Below are positions 35,491 through 64,000 of a stretch of DNA of 64,000 nt, piece by piece. The first letter of the stretch is position 1. The number at the start of each line of letters is the position of its first letter. The DNA is from Ovis canadensis (lineage: Eukaryota; Chordata; Mammalia; Artiodactyla; Bovidae): NCBI RefSeq assembly GCF_042477335.2, contig NC_091254.1, positions 90,919,501 through 90,983,500 on the forward strand, written 5' to 3'. The position numbers were made by a program, and so were the translations under genes. A model generated the notes under the pieces. The model did not search any database. It was not told where the DNA came from and saw only the letters and a list, made by a program, of their open reading frames with translations.

Positions 35491-35590
35491 TTATAAACAT
35501 CTCCCATGATTCTCACAGTCTCAGGCAGAGGCAGGTAAAGGAGGTGTCAATCAAAAAAAAAGGTTTTTGTTTTTATTCCACTGTGGTTCA

Positions 35591-37763
35591 TTTCAGTTCA
35601 GTTCAGTTCAGTTCAGTCGCTCAGTCGTGTCCAACTCTTTGCGATCCCACGAATCACAGCATGCCAGGCCTCCCTGTCCATCACCAACTCCTGGCATTCA
35701 CTCAGACTCAAGTCCATCGAGTCAGTGATGCCATCCAGCCATCTCATTCTCTGTCATCCCCTTCTCCTCCTGCCCCCAATCCCTCCCGGCATCAAAGTCT
35801 TTTCCAATGAGTCAACTCTTCGCATGAGGTGGCCAAAGTATTGGAGTTTCAGCTTTAGCATCATTCCTTCCAAAGAAATCCCAGGGCTGATCTCCTTCAG
35901 AATGGACTGCTTGGATCTCCTTGCAGTCCAAGGGACTCTCAAGAGTCTTCTCCAACACACAGTTCAAAAGCATCAATTCTTCGTGCTCAGCCTTCTTCAT
36001 AGTCCAACTCACACATCCATACATGACCACTGGAAAAACCACAGCCTTGACTAGACGGACCTTAGTCATCAAAGTAATGTTTCTGCTTTTGAATATGCTA
36101 TCTATGCTGGTCATAACTTTTCTTCCAAGGACTAAGTGTCTTTTAATTTCATGGCTGCAGTCACCATGTGCAGTGATTTTGGAGCCCAGAAAAATAAAGT
36201 CTGACACTGTTTCCACTGTTTCCCCATCTATTTGCCATGAAGTGATGGGACTGGATGCCATGATCTTCCTTTTCTAAATGTTGAGCTTTAAGCCAACTTT
36301 TTCACTCTCCTCTTTCACTTTCATCAAGAAGCTTTTTAGTTCCTCTTCACTTTCTGCCATAAGGGTGGTGTCATCTGCATATCTGAGGTTATTGATATTT
36401 CTCCCAGCAATCTTGATTCCAGCTTGTGTTTCTTCCAGTCCAGCGCTTCTCATGATGTACTCAGCATAGAAGTTAAATAAGCAGGGTGACAATATACAGC
36501 CTTGATGTACTCCTTTTCCTATTTGGAACCAGTCTATTGTTCCATGTCCAGTTCTAACTGTTGCTTCCTGACCTGCATACAGATTTCTCAAGAGGCAGGT
36601 CAGGTGGTCTGGTATTCCCATCTCTCTCAGAATTGTCCACAGTTTATTGTGATCCACACAGTCAAAGGCTTTGGCATAGTCAATAAACCAGAAATAGATG
36701 CTTTTCTGGAACTCTCTTCCTTTTTCATGATCCAGCGGATGTTGGCAATTTGATCTCTGGTTCCTCTGCCTTTTCTAAAGCCAGCTTGAACATCTGGAAG
36801 TTCACGATTCACATATTGCTGAAGCCTGGCTTGCAGAATTTTGAGCATTACTTTACTAGCGTGTGAGATGAGTGCAATTGTGCGGTAGTTTGAGCATTCT
36901 TTGGCATTGCCTTTCTTTGGGATTGGAATGAAAACTGACCTTTTCCAGTCCTGTGGCCACTGCTGAGTTTTCCAAATTTGCTGGCATATTGAGTGAAGCA
37001 CTTTCACAGCATCATCTTTCAGGATTTGCAACAGCTCAACTGGAATTCCATCACCTCCACTAGCTTTGTTCGTAGTGATACTTTCTAAGGCCCACTTGAC
37101 TTCACATTCCAGGATGTCTGATTCTAGATGAGTGATCACACCATCGTGATTATGCGGGTCATGAAGATCTTTTTTGTACAGTTCTGTGTATTCTTGCCAC
37201 CTCTTCTTAATATCTTCTGCTTCTGTTAGGTCCATACCATTTCTGTCCTTTATTGAGCCCATCTTTGCATGAAATGTTCCCTTGGTATCTCTAATTTTCT
37301 TGAAGAGATCTCTAGTCTTTCCCATTCTGTTGTTTTCCTCTATTTCTTTGCATTGATCGCTGAAGAAGGCTTTCTTATCTCTTCTTGCTATTCTTTGGAA
37401 CTCTGCATTCAGAAGCTTATATCTTTCGTTTTCTCCTTTGCTTTTTGCTTCCCTTCTTTTCACAGCTATTTGTAAGGCCTCTCCAGACAGCCATTTTGCT
37501 TTTTTGCATTTCTTTTCCATGGGGATGGTCTTGATCCCTGTCTCCTGTTCAATGTCATGAACTTCATTCCATAGTTCATCAGGCACTCTATCTATCAGAT
37601 CTAGGCCCTTAAATCTATTTCTCACTTGCACTGTATAATCATAAGGGATTTGATTTAGGTCATATCTGAATGGTCTAGTGGTTTTCCCTACTTTCTTCAA
37701 TTTGAGTCTGAATTTGGTAATAAGGAGTTCATGATCTGAGCCACAGTCAGCTCCTAAGCCTGA
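35591..37763 (-). mobile_element. BovB (RTE-type) LINE, 2.2 kb, 5' truncated, frame broken
   Basis: Carries a (TTCAG)n 3' end at 35591-35615 and runs 5' to about 37763. The minus strand encodes most of the reverse transcriptase in three frame blocks: 37700-36627 (connecting region and start of RT, with KKAKWLSGEALQIAVKRREA and TNKASGGDGIPVELLQ), 36657-36274 (with the catalytic RYADD box intact) and 36261-35812 (C-terminal part). Frameshifts between blocks, one in the AFDCVDH region, inactivate it. The endonuclease half is absent. RTE/BovB is known for horizontal transfer between reptiles and ruminants. Confidence 0.95.
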
Positions 37764-38463
37764 GCCAAATGGGAATGTGGAAAATGCTCCTTAAAGCTGA
37801 CCTCAGGGGAAAGACTCCTCCAGCTCAAATATCTAATCCTGTTGTCCACTCTTCACCTCTCCTCTCCACTCCCCTCTCAGTCCCACCCTCAACCATACCT
37901 GGGGCTAGCATTGCTTACTCCTCCCTGCTGCCTGACCTTGGAGAACTTAGTGACAGCCTTCTTTCTACTCCGATGGTCTTTTTGAATACAGTCCCTCTTT
38001 ACCTAAATCAGGATTTGGGTTTTATCTGACGAGTCACAGGCTAAGATGAAAGGTGGCCTCCTGTCACCCAGCCTCGGTCACCCACGTGGTGTGACTGTCA
38101 CACCAGCCAGGGGTGGGTGTTGGATGGTGGCCCTGAACCCAGACCCCACTTATTCCAGGCTTGGTCCCATGGGTCACTCTCTGTACTCCTGCAACCCTGC
38201 GCCCTGCTGGAGTCTCCAGAATAAAGCTCTTTTACAAGAATGGAAGAGCCATCTCAAACATCTGCGTGGGGCCCAGGGCAGGTTTATGTTTCTTTGTCCC
38301 ACTGGTGTTTTACCTTAACCTGAGAACAAGCTGTCTGTGTTCTACCAAAGAGTGAGTTAAAGGGAGGAATGGAACAGGGATGAAGGACGGGAAAATGAGA
38401 ACTCTTAACAGGGGTTGATGTTCCGGGATAAATGCCAGGGATATCAGACATTCTTATTTGCTT
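37764..38463. other. Unassigned DNA between the two BovB copies
   Basis: No gene; pyrimidine-rich around 37840-37920. Confidence 0.45.
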
Positions 38464-38676
38464 GCTTAGTCGCTCAGTTGTGTCTGACTCTTTTGCGACC
38501 CCATGAACTGTAGCCCACCAGGCTCTTCTGTTCATGGAATTTTCCAGGCAAGAATATGGAATGGGTTGCCATTTCCTACTCCAGGGGATCTTTCTGATCC
38601 AGGGATCAAACCCTTATCTCTTGTATCTTCTGCATTGCAAGCGGGTTCTTCACCACTGACACCACCTGGGAAGCCT
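38464..38676 (-). repeat. Bov-tA SINE
   Basis: Reverse orientation, TTAGTCGCTCAGTTGTGTCT to the head end ACACCACCTGGGAAGCC. Confidence 0.92.
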
Positions 38677-38710
38677 CATTCTTATTTGTAGGTGGGTTAA
38701 ATGGCAACCC

Positions 38711-40003
38711 TCGGATACGGATTGCACTCATCTCACATGCTAGTAAAGTAATGCTCAAAATTCTCCAAGCCAGGCTTCAGCAATACGTGAACCGTGAACT
38801 TCCTGATGTTCAAGCTGGTTTTAGAAAAGGCAGAGGAACCAGAGATCAAATTGCCAACATCCGCTGGATCATGGAAAAAACAAGAGAGTTCCAGGAAAAC
38901 ATCTATTTCTGCTTTATTAACTATGCCAAAGCCTTTGACTGTGTGGATCACAATAAACTGTGGACAATTCTGAGAGAGATGGGAATACCAGATCACCTGA
39001 CCTGCCTCTTGAGAAATCTGTATGCAGGTCAGGAAGCAACAGTTAGAACTGGACATGGAACAACAGACTGGTTCCAAATAGGAAAAGGAGTACATCGAGG
39101 CTGTATATTGTCACCCTGCTTATTTAACTTCTATGCAGAGTACATCATGAGAAACACTGGACTGGAAGAAACACAAGCTGGAATCAAGATTGCTGGGAGA
39201 AATATCAATAACCTCAGATATGCAGATGGCATCACTCTTATGGCAGAAAGTGAAGAGGAACTAAAAAGCCTCTTGGAGAAAGTGAAAGAGGAGAGTGAAA
39301 AAGTTGGCTTAAAGCTCAACATTCAGAAAATGATCATGGCATCCAGTCCCATCACTTCATGGGCAATATATGGGGAAACAGTGGAAACAGTGTCAGACTT
39401 TATTTTTTTGGGGTCCAAAATCACTGCAGATGGTTTTTGCAGCCATGAAATTAAAAGACACTTACTCCTTGGAAGAAAACTTATCACCAGCCTAGATAGC
39501 ATATTCAAAAGCGGAGACATTACTTTGCCGACTAAGGTCTGTCTAGTCAAGGCTATGGTTTTTCCTGTGGTCATGTATGGATGTGTGAGTTGGACTGTGA
39601 AGAAAGCTGAGTGCTGAAGAATTGATGCTTTTGAACTGTGGTGTTGGAGAAGACTCTTGAGAGTCCCTTGGACTGCAAGGAGATCCAAGCAGTCCATTCT
39701 GAAGGAGATCAGCCCTGGGATTTCTTTGGAAGGAATGATGCTAAAGTTGAAACTCCAATACTTTGGCCACCTCATGCGAAGAGTTGACTCATTGGAAAAG
39801 AGTTGACTCTGATGCTGGGAGGGATTGGGGGCAGGAGGAGAAGGGGACGACAGAGGATGAGATGGCTGGATGGCATCACTGACTCGATGGACATGAGTCT
39901 GAGTAAACTCCAGGAGTTGGTGAGGGACAGGGAGGCCTGGCGTGCTGCGATTTATGGGGTTGCAAAGAGTAGGACACTATTGAGCAACTGAGCTGAACTG
40001 AAC
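38711..40003 (+). mobile_element. BovB (RTE-type) LINE, 1.3 kb, 5' truncated, with 288-codon RT remnant
   Basis: An open frame from at least 38751 to 39617 covers RT motifs: GFRKGRGTRDQIANIRW, then INYAKAFDCVDHNKLW (motif A), then QIGKGVHRGCILSPCLFNFY (motif B), then NNLRYADGITLMAES (motif C). Motif C has YADG where the family has YADD, so a catalytic aspartate is lost. The frame ends at a TGA after KKAEC; the same residues continue in frame after the stop. The element is bounded by a perfect 13-bp duplication TAAATGGCAACCC at 38698-38710 and 40004-40016, so it is a true L1-style insertion. Confidence 0.96.
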
Positions 40004-40125
40004 TAAATGGCAACCCACTCCATTATTCTTGCCTGGAGAATCCCATGGACAGAGGAGCCTGGTGGGCTACAGTCCACGGGATTGCAAAGAGTCGGTCATG
40101 ACTGAGCGACTTCAATTTCACTTAC
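40004..40125 (+). repeat. Bov-tA SINE, 3' half
   Basis: Starts at AAATGGCAACCCACTCC and ends GGTCATGACTGAGCGACTTC. Its left border coincides with the BovB target duplication. Confidence 0.9.
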
Positions 40126-40959
40126 AAAATTTCCAAAGCAATTCCATTTTTTGGAATGGAAGAACCACACATGTGCCAATAGGCTCTTTAGAGATGCTAG
40201 AGCTACAAAGATGGACAGGTCAACCAGCCTTGCCCGTCTGGTCTCATGGAAGATTCAGATTCATTATCAACACTGGAGAAGTAGGTTCCAGGTTACCTGC
40301 ACAGTGGTCCATGGTAACTATAGTGCTTGGGTAGTAGTTTCAGTAATGGTGTAATTAGTTGGCCCATGTCATACATTTTTCTTTTCTGCAATACCAAGAA
40401 TAGAGGAAAAGGCCTTCGTGTAGAAATTCTGAGCTTCATTTTATGTTGCTTTGTCCTGATGAAATCTATGAACTCTGCAGCCAATATTTCTGTAGCTTGT
40501 TGGTCACCATATACCGTATATTCTCAAGCTTACCCTGGAGAAACCTTCTCAATGAGCCACCTGCAACATTACTGGCTTTTGTGGCTGAATTCCTTAAAAT
40601 CCAATATGTTCTGAAGGATGTGATCAATAACCAGATGGCTCAAACCTGTACCCGGGCCAAGAAATGAGGCATCTAATTAGCAGTTAGCCCAGGGTGTGAG
40701 GCAACTGCGGAGAGGCGTGGGGACCCTGCCTGGGCTGGGAGGCTCCTGGCTGGGACATTCAAGGCTGGCAATGTGACATGTCGGCACGAGGTGGCTGTTG
40801 GAAGTGAGAACACAGCCAGGACCTTCCGGCTGTGCTCATTAGGGCTTTGCAGAATTCCCAATTATCTCTTGACCTGGCCCAGAGCAAGGGCCCCTTTTCA
40901 CTGCCCTGCAAAAGGAGTCAGTGGATCGGAAAGGACACCTGATTTGAAATTATTCACTG
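40126..40959. other. Unassigned DNA with a 74-codon open frame
   Basis: A plus-strand frame at 40443-40667 (begins MLLCPDEIYELCSQYF) is not a translated SINE. I recognise no family and no splice signals fit, so I do not call it a gene; an old processed pseudogene is possible. Confidence 0.3.
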
Positions 40960-41180
40960 GGGCTTCTCTGGTGGCTGAGATGGTAAGGAATCTGCCTGCA
41001 GCGCGGGAGGCTCGGGTTCGATCCCTCGGTCGAAAAGATCCCCTGGAGAAGGAAATGGCAACCCACTCCCGTATTCTTGCCTGGAGAATCCCAGGGACAG
41101 AGGAGCCTGACACTGGGCTGCAGTCCATGGGGTCGCAAAGAGTCGGACACAGCTGATGGACGGACACTTTCACTTTCATG
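40960..41180 (+). repeat. Bov-tA SINE
   Basis: Head 'ggggcttctctggtggctga' to GACACAGCTGATGGACGGAC and a TTTCACTTTC tail. Confidence 0.93.
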
Positions 41181-42489
41181 AGTTTGGCTTTGCAGTTGAG
41201 TTGGTAGAACACAGAGATGCAGTGTTCGCTGGGGTGAGAGTGTGGTGGAGCAAAGGCAGGCTCTGGAGCAGATGGTTTGGAGCCCTGCACAGGGCTCAGG
41301 AAGAAAGAACTTGTGAGACAAGCCCGATGAAGTCCTGGGGATGTTTCAGGGAGTCTGTGGGCCCCACCCGAGGCATCAGGAGAGCCCAGTCTCCTTCCTG
41401 ACCCTTGACTCTTGGCTCTGACAGGAGCAGAAGGAGGCCTTTCTCTCCTCCGTGCCTGGTGGGGGGTGGAGGGTTGGGGGTGGGCAGGGGGCCGCTGCTG
41501 AGTGTCCCTGGAACCAGAGGAGAGAGCTGAGTTCTCTGTGGTACCACCCCTGGGGTCACCAGCCTAGTGTTTCTTAGCTTTGTTGTGTGCTTTCCGTGTT
41601 CCCCGGGGTAGGGGCCCTCCTTGCTGTTCCCAAAATGAAATGCAGACGCTGATAAAGAAGACAGTGCCTGGAGTCTGATATACCCCGAGACAACTGTCCT
41701 GATGCTCCTGGGACCAGTGAGGACCCAGGAGGTCCAGCCTGTGCCTGTGGCGTGTGACTTCTCAAGTCCTTTGACGTAGCCTCATGAATCAGGATGAGCG
41801 CCTTGACAACAAGCAAACACACTAATCCAGATGATGGTGATGAGACGCCCTCATGCAGCTTTTGGAGACTGTGCTCACGAGAGATGAGCGACAACTCTTC
41901 CTGGTATTTCTGGCAGCTATTTTTTACCAAGCTGTGTCCCAAGAATTCTGCGGAATATACTTTGCTTCCTGTGCGGATAACCAAAAAAGTCATGAAAAAA
42001 ATCATTTCCACCTAATTAGTGGGACCTTCAATGTATTGGCAAAGTTTTTCAGAAAGGTTTTAAAATGTGTTTAAACCATTTAAATCTGTCAGTCTAGTCC
42101 TGAATCTGCCATTCTCTAATGACATCTCCAATTGAGTTATTTTGATAGTTTTATACGGTATTGTTTATGTGGTTAATAGCCACATGTAAAGCCATAACAC
42201 AAATAAAATAAGCAATGCTTTAAAAAAAAAAAAACAAAAAACAAACCCTCTAATGTTCAAATGGGACTGGAACATTTAGTCAGCATAGTACAGGAAGATT
42301 TTAAATTTTGAATGAGTGACACACAGTACTGGGGAAAAGAATAGACTATTCAATTTAAACCAGATATACTGGTCAAATACAGAAAGCAAGCAGGTGTGGA
42401 AGCATAATTTAAGTGTGGCTTTGGAACTGTTTTGCTATTTCAATTTGGCTCCTAGGTTTTAGGATAAGACGGTGCAGCGTATATTAAAA
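41181..42489. other. Unassigned intergenic DNA
   Basis: A G-rich stretch at 41459-41492. An A-run at 42222-42234 may end an old retroelement. No gene. Confidence 0.45.
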
Positions 42490-42815
42490 TGAGAAGAATG
42501 TTTCATCTTGATAAAGTGCATATAACAAAATTGACCGTTTTAATCATTTCAAGGGTACAGTTCAGCAGCGTCACGTACATTCACACTATTGCGCAACCAA
42601 TCTCACATTATTATGCAAAACTGAAATTATATCCATTGAATGGCAAGTCCCCTTCCCCCAGCCCCGGGCAACCGTCATTCTACTGTTACTATGAATTTCA
42701 CTACTCTTGATCCCTCTTATAAATGGAATCATACAGTATTTGTCTTTATGTGGCAGGCTTATTTCACTTAGTATAATGTCCTCAAGGTTCATCCGTGCAG
42801 AATTTCCTTACTTTT
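42490..42815 (-). repeat. L1 LINE 3' fragment (old)
   Basis: Antisense L1 tail phrases: 'aagggtacagttcagcagcg', 'tcttataaatggaatcatac' and 'gcttatttcacttagtataa'. Confidence 0.78.
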
Positions 42816-42829
42816 AAAGTAAGCTCTCT

Positions 42830-43032
42830 CTTGTCTTCTTATAAGGACACCAGTCATTTTGGATTAAGGGCCCACTCTACTCTGGAATGACCTCACCATA
42901 AATTAACTCCTTGTATCTGTAAAGACCCTGTTCCCAAAGGTCACATCCGCAGGGACCAGGAGCTAGAATTCTAACACATCATTTTTTGGGGGGGGGGAGT
43001 GGGCGGAGGGATGACACTATTCAGTCGGTAAC
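42830..43032 (-). repeat. MLT1A-type LTR fragment
   Basis: Reverse: 'cttataaggacaccagtcat', 'ggattaagggcccactctac', 'ttaactccttgtatctgtaa' and a long G-run in place of the GGGGGACAC motif. Confidence 0.8.
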
Positions 43033-44244
43033 AAGGGAGAGATGGGGCCACGTGAGTGGGGTTCTCATCTTCACCTGAATTTCAACTAGGGCTGCCTTAC
43101 TTTGCCAGCTTAACACTTGGGGATCCTTCGAAGGGCTTTGAGGAAGGGTGCCATTGGTGGCAGCATAGTGAGAAGCACCTGAGTGTGCTGTGTGCCGCTT
43201 CCTACAGAGAGACGAAACATATTCAGCTGGTCTAGAAACGGCTTTTTCTTAAGGCTTTAGCGTCTAGTTTTTCTTCTGTGTGCCCGATCCTATTTGGCAT
43301 GAGCTGGGCACAGACGGCCAGTCCCCGCTGACGGCTGTTGCGGTTGACCCGCCACTGAGATTAGAGTGAATAGCCTCATTCTGGCCGTTCTCTCCGTCCT
43401 CCTTCCGAGTCCCCTGAATCACCACATGTGCGATGCATGGGTAGTCTGGCCCCCTGGGAGCCCTGCATCAAGCATTTTATCCCTGACGCTTTCTGAGGCC
43501 CCTAGAACCCACAGCTTCCCTTAATTAAAGGCAGTGGGTGGCATGACGGCAGGATTAGTGTCAGTGCCTGGCCTCCCTCAGGACCAGGGGACGCCGTGGT
43601 CCAAGTTCTCCCATCTGCATAACCGGCCTGTTTATAAGTTGATGAAAAATCTCAAAGGATGGGGCGTGTTATCTTCTGGGCTTACTGTCCACTCTGCTGG
43701 CTTCAGGAAGAGGCTGGCCCTGAGTTCCATGGGGGTCATGTAGCTATTTCCCATCACTGCAAATGGAGGGTGCTATAGCTTTAAGTGCATTGCTATTCTG
43801 CCCTCGCTGCAGAATGAACAACAATGATGTTCTGCTGAGCATCAGTTACAAACATTTTAGGAAAGGCTCAGCCGTTTTGGACGATGAGGCTGTATCACTC
43901 AAGCGTAATGAGCCAAGAGGAGAAACACATTGTTTGCCTGCAACGCTAGTACAGACCCGTGCCCTGGCCGCCTGAGTTCCTTTTCTGCTCTGTTGTGAAT
44001 CTGGAAGGTACAGGGTGTTCGTTCAGCCTTACAAGCACTAACGCGAAAGGAACATTCTGGCTTAGGGACTCAGCTGAAATGAATACCAGGGACAGTGCTT
44101 TTGCCAACTAATTATCAACAGAATATTCAGAATTTGCAAAATGCCAGCTCCTTGGTGGCCCCACCTCCAAGCCCCCCTCCTACCCTCCCTGCAAGCCCAC
44201 ACACAGGAAAAAGGTTTAGAAATGATCATCAACTCGGAGTAAAT
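43033..44244. other. Unassigned DNA just downstream of the NALCN 3' end
   Basis: No gene or named repeat. Likely the transcription termination zone of NALCN (inference from position). Confidence 0.45.
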
Positions 44245-44262
44245 TCTTTTACAAATCCAATA

Positions 44263-44268
44263 TTTATT
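44263..44268 (-). terminator. NALCN poly(A) signal AATAAA
   Basis: TTTATT on the plus strand reads AATAAA on the minus strand. About 58 nt further downstream (44198-44205) the minus strand reads TGTGTGTG, a GU-rich downstream element, which supports real 3' end processing here. Confidence 0.7.
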
Positions 44269-44774
44269 TTCTTATGTACAAAAAGGAAACTCCAAGTGAA
44301 CATAAAAATGAAATAAAATGCTTTTGGCTGCACTGACTTTAACTGTCCATTATCTCGTCACTATTAATCACATAAGCGCGGTATGGACCGTTGCCACTGT
44401 GGCACATTTGTTATAGAGAGGGAATGTGATATTTGGCTAGTTTAAGAATGTTAGAGAGAAACAGAAAGAGGTCACACAGAACCTGGGGACTGGGGTGGTG
44501 GTCAAAGGATTCTGAGATCATCACTCTACTGAAGTCATCTAAACAGCAAATCTCCAATCACAAATAGTGTAGTCAGAGGCCCCAGTGCACCTCAACTTGG
44601 CTGACACAACGTGAGAGAACCAAGGTTCCATCCAGAGGATGTGGACCACTGATGTGTGAAACAAATACAGCTGAATTGTCAGATACCTAAGCTGTGAGCT
44701 GAAAGCCAGATTTTGGAGAGTACCATTATTTCTACAGGAGAATCTGGTAGCAAGGGCATCACTAAGAAATTTTT

Positions 44775-44908
44775 TCTTTTTTAACTTGGCAGCATCGGGT
44801 CTTAGTTGCAATGCATAAGCTTGTGGGATCTTAGATTCCCAGGGATCAAACCCACATCCCTTGCATTGCAAGGCAGATCCTTAACCATCGGACCACCAAG
44901 GAAGTTTC
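44775..44908 (-). repeat. CHR-type tRNA-derived SINE inside the NALCN 3' UTR
   Basis: The minus strand has the CHR head (lagging 'cttccttggtggtccgatgg' form), a B-box-like GGTTTGATCCC and a 'gggatcttag...' type body on the plus strand, ending at a T-rich stretch. It is sense to the transcript, so it would be part of mature mRNA. Confidence 0.75.
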
Positions 44909-45876
44909 AGCAAGGCCATCATTTTGAATTGAACACGGCAATGGTGTGTTGCGGCCAAGGTATAATGTCTTTGCTGATTTATGGCCAAAGGGACCAACCG
45001 TGGGTAAGAAATGAAGCCAATGATAACATCACACGTGTGAAGATTTTTAAATTAAGCGGAATCATGTAGTTTTACTTTTTTTTTCTAAACTGAGATTAAA
45101 GGGCTTTTAAAGAAACTCAATATCGTCATGTACCCATGCTCCCCCTGATCTATGTACAGGTTTGTTTTAAACCAGTCAGCTCTTCAGGCCAATTCTTTGC
45201 TTGAAACCTGTACATGGAGTTCTCTTGGGAGCAGGCTACAGTTCCACTGAGTGACTGGGGACAGACACTGACTTGTTCGGATCTCTAAATAGCTTGTGCA
45301 GATTTTAAAAAATAACATGAGAAAAAGAGCAGACTTTTTAAAATTCAGAATCTGTAGTTTGTAAAACTACTATTGTTTTAGCATGAACTCGGTGCTGACC
45401 TTTGCAGATCAATCATAAATAATAAATTCTCCCAAGAAAAGTATTTCTTGAAGAAGTGGGAAAAACACAAACTAAAAACTATACCTCTTGCACCATAAAT
45501 ATCAGCTACTTTGGGCTAAGCACTCTTTCAGGGGGTGGTAATAATGCATGAGAGGATACATGAATATATACCTTAGTTTACATAGATAATGTGGAATTGT
45601 GAATGATCTACATCTGGCGTTAGTATAGTGTCTAATATTATGGATACAGTCATCGTGCTGATTCTCCTGAAATTGTGGCAATAATTCATCACAAATACAG
45701 CTTTGATGGACCCAATTTTATGCCTTCCCATGGCAGGATCCAGAAATCAGTTCTAAAAAACCTTGTTACAAGTTGGACTTAAATTATACATCAATTACAG
45801 ATGGCTCACTGGACAATGAAAGCACACATCAGAAGTCAGTTCTGGCCAGTGGACTTTCATCCACACTGGTTTCCAC

Positions 45877-64000
<18,124 letters not shown>

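Larger units (their letters stand above)
44245..45876 (-). other. NALCN: NALCN 3' UTR (approximate 3' end)
   Basis: About 1.6 kb of AT-rich DNA after the stop codon, ending near the only well-placed AATAAA on the minus strand. The cleavage point, put at about 44245, is an estimate. The stretch contains one CHR-type SINE in the sense direction (44775-44908). Its length is similar to what I recall for the human 3' UTR. Confidence 0.75.

Noticed and set aside
36627-37700. 357-codon frame resembling a reverse transcriptase as a host gene
   Set aside because: It is the connecting and RT region of a broken BovB LINE, with frameshifts and no endonuclease domain.
1-44244. A neighbouring gene downstream of NALCN
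   Set aside because: I looked for exons of likely neighbours by protein sense and splice signals on both strands and saw none; the flank seems gene-free.

Overview
The window is mammalian nuclear DNA from a bovid ruminant. Three things show this: dozens of Bov-tA and Bov-A2 SINEs, two long BovB (RTE-type) LINE copies, and several tRNA-derived SINEs of the CHR type shared by whales, hippos and ruminants. Abundant Bov-A2 copies with (AGC)n tails lean towards the cattle/bison/yak lineage, but the exact species cannot be fixed by eye. Repeat family names are given from memory of the consensus sequences; no library search was run.

One protein-coding gene is present: the 3' end of NALCN, the sodium leak channel, on the minus strand. 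Ten coding exons with canonical GT-AG junctions (63886 down to 45877) splice in phase into 1332 nt. They encode the last 443 residues plus the stop: S4 to S6 of domain IV, the domain IV pore loop with the selectivity-filter glutamate, and the whole cytoplasmic C-terminal region. Counting back from the stop with a 1738-residue protein, the first residue here is 1296 and the filter glutamate is E1389, matching the position known for the human channel. A 3' UTR of about 1.6 kb follows, with a poly(A) signal at 44263-44268. The rest of the gene lies beyond the right edge.

Layout: 1-44244 is intergenic DNA downstream of NALCN with no recognisable gene. It holds layered repeats: old MIR, L2, MER5A, MER20, MLT1A and L1; ruminant ERV LTR-like blocks near 8-10, 18-19 and 21-22 kb; and BovB fragments, including two long copies in opposite orientation at 35.6-37.8 and 38.7-40.0 kb. 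44245-63886 is NALCN. Its introns carry SINE, L1, L2 and MLT1 insertions, and several sit close to splice sites. 63887-64000 is the next upstream intron.

I found no RNA gene, CRISPR array, operon or new multi-gene system. Almost all short open frames are translations of Bov-tA, Bov-A2 or BovB. The points most worth a second look concern repeats meeting NALCN splicing: a SINE that appears to supply the branch-point region of one exon, and a 0.4-kb homopurine tract with a perfect stem-loop just after another exon's 5' splice site. The inverted BovB pair is also notable.
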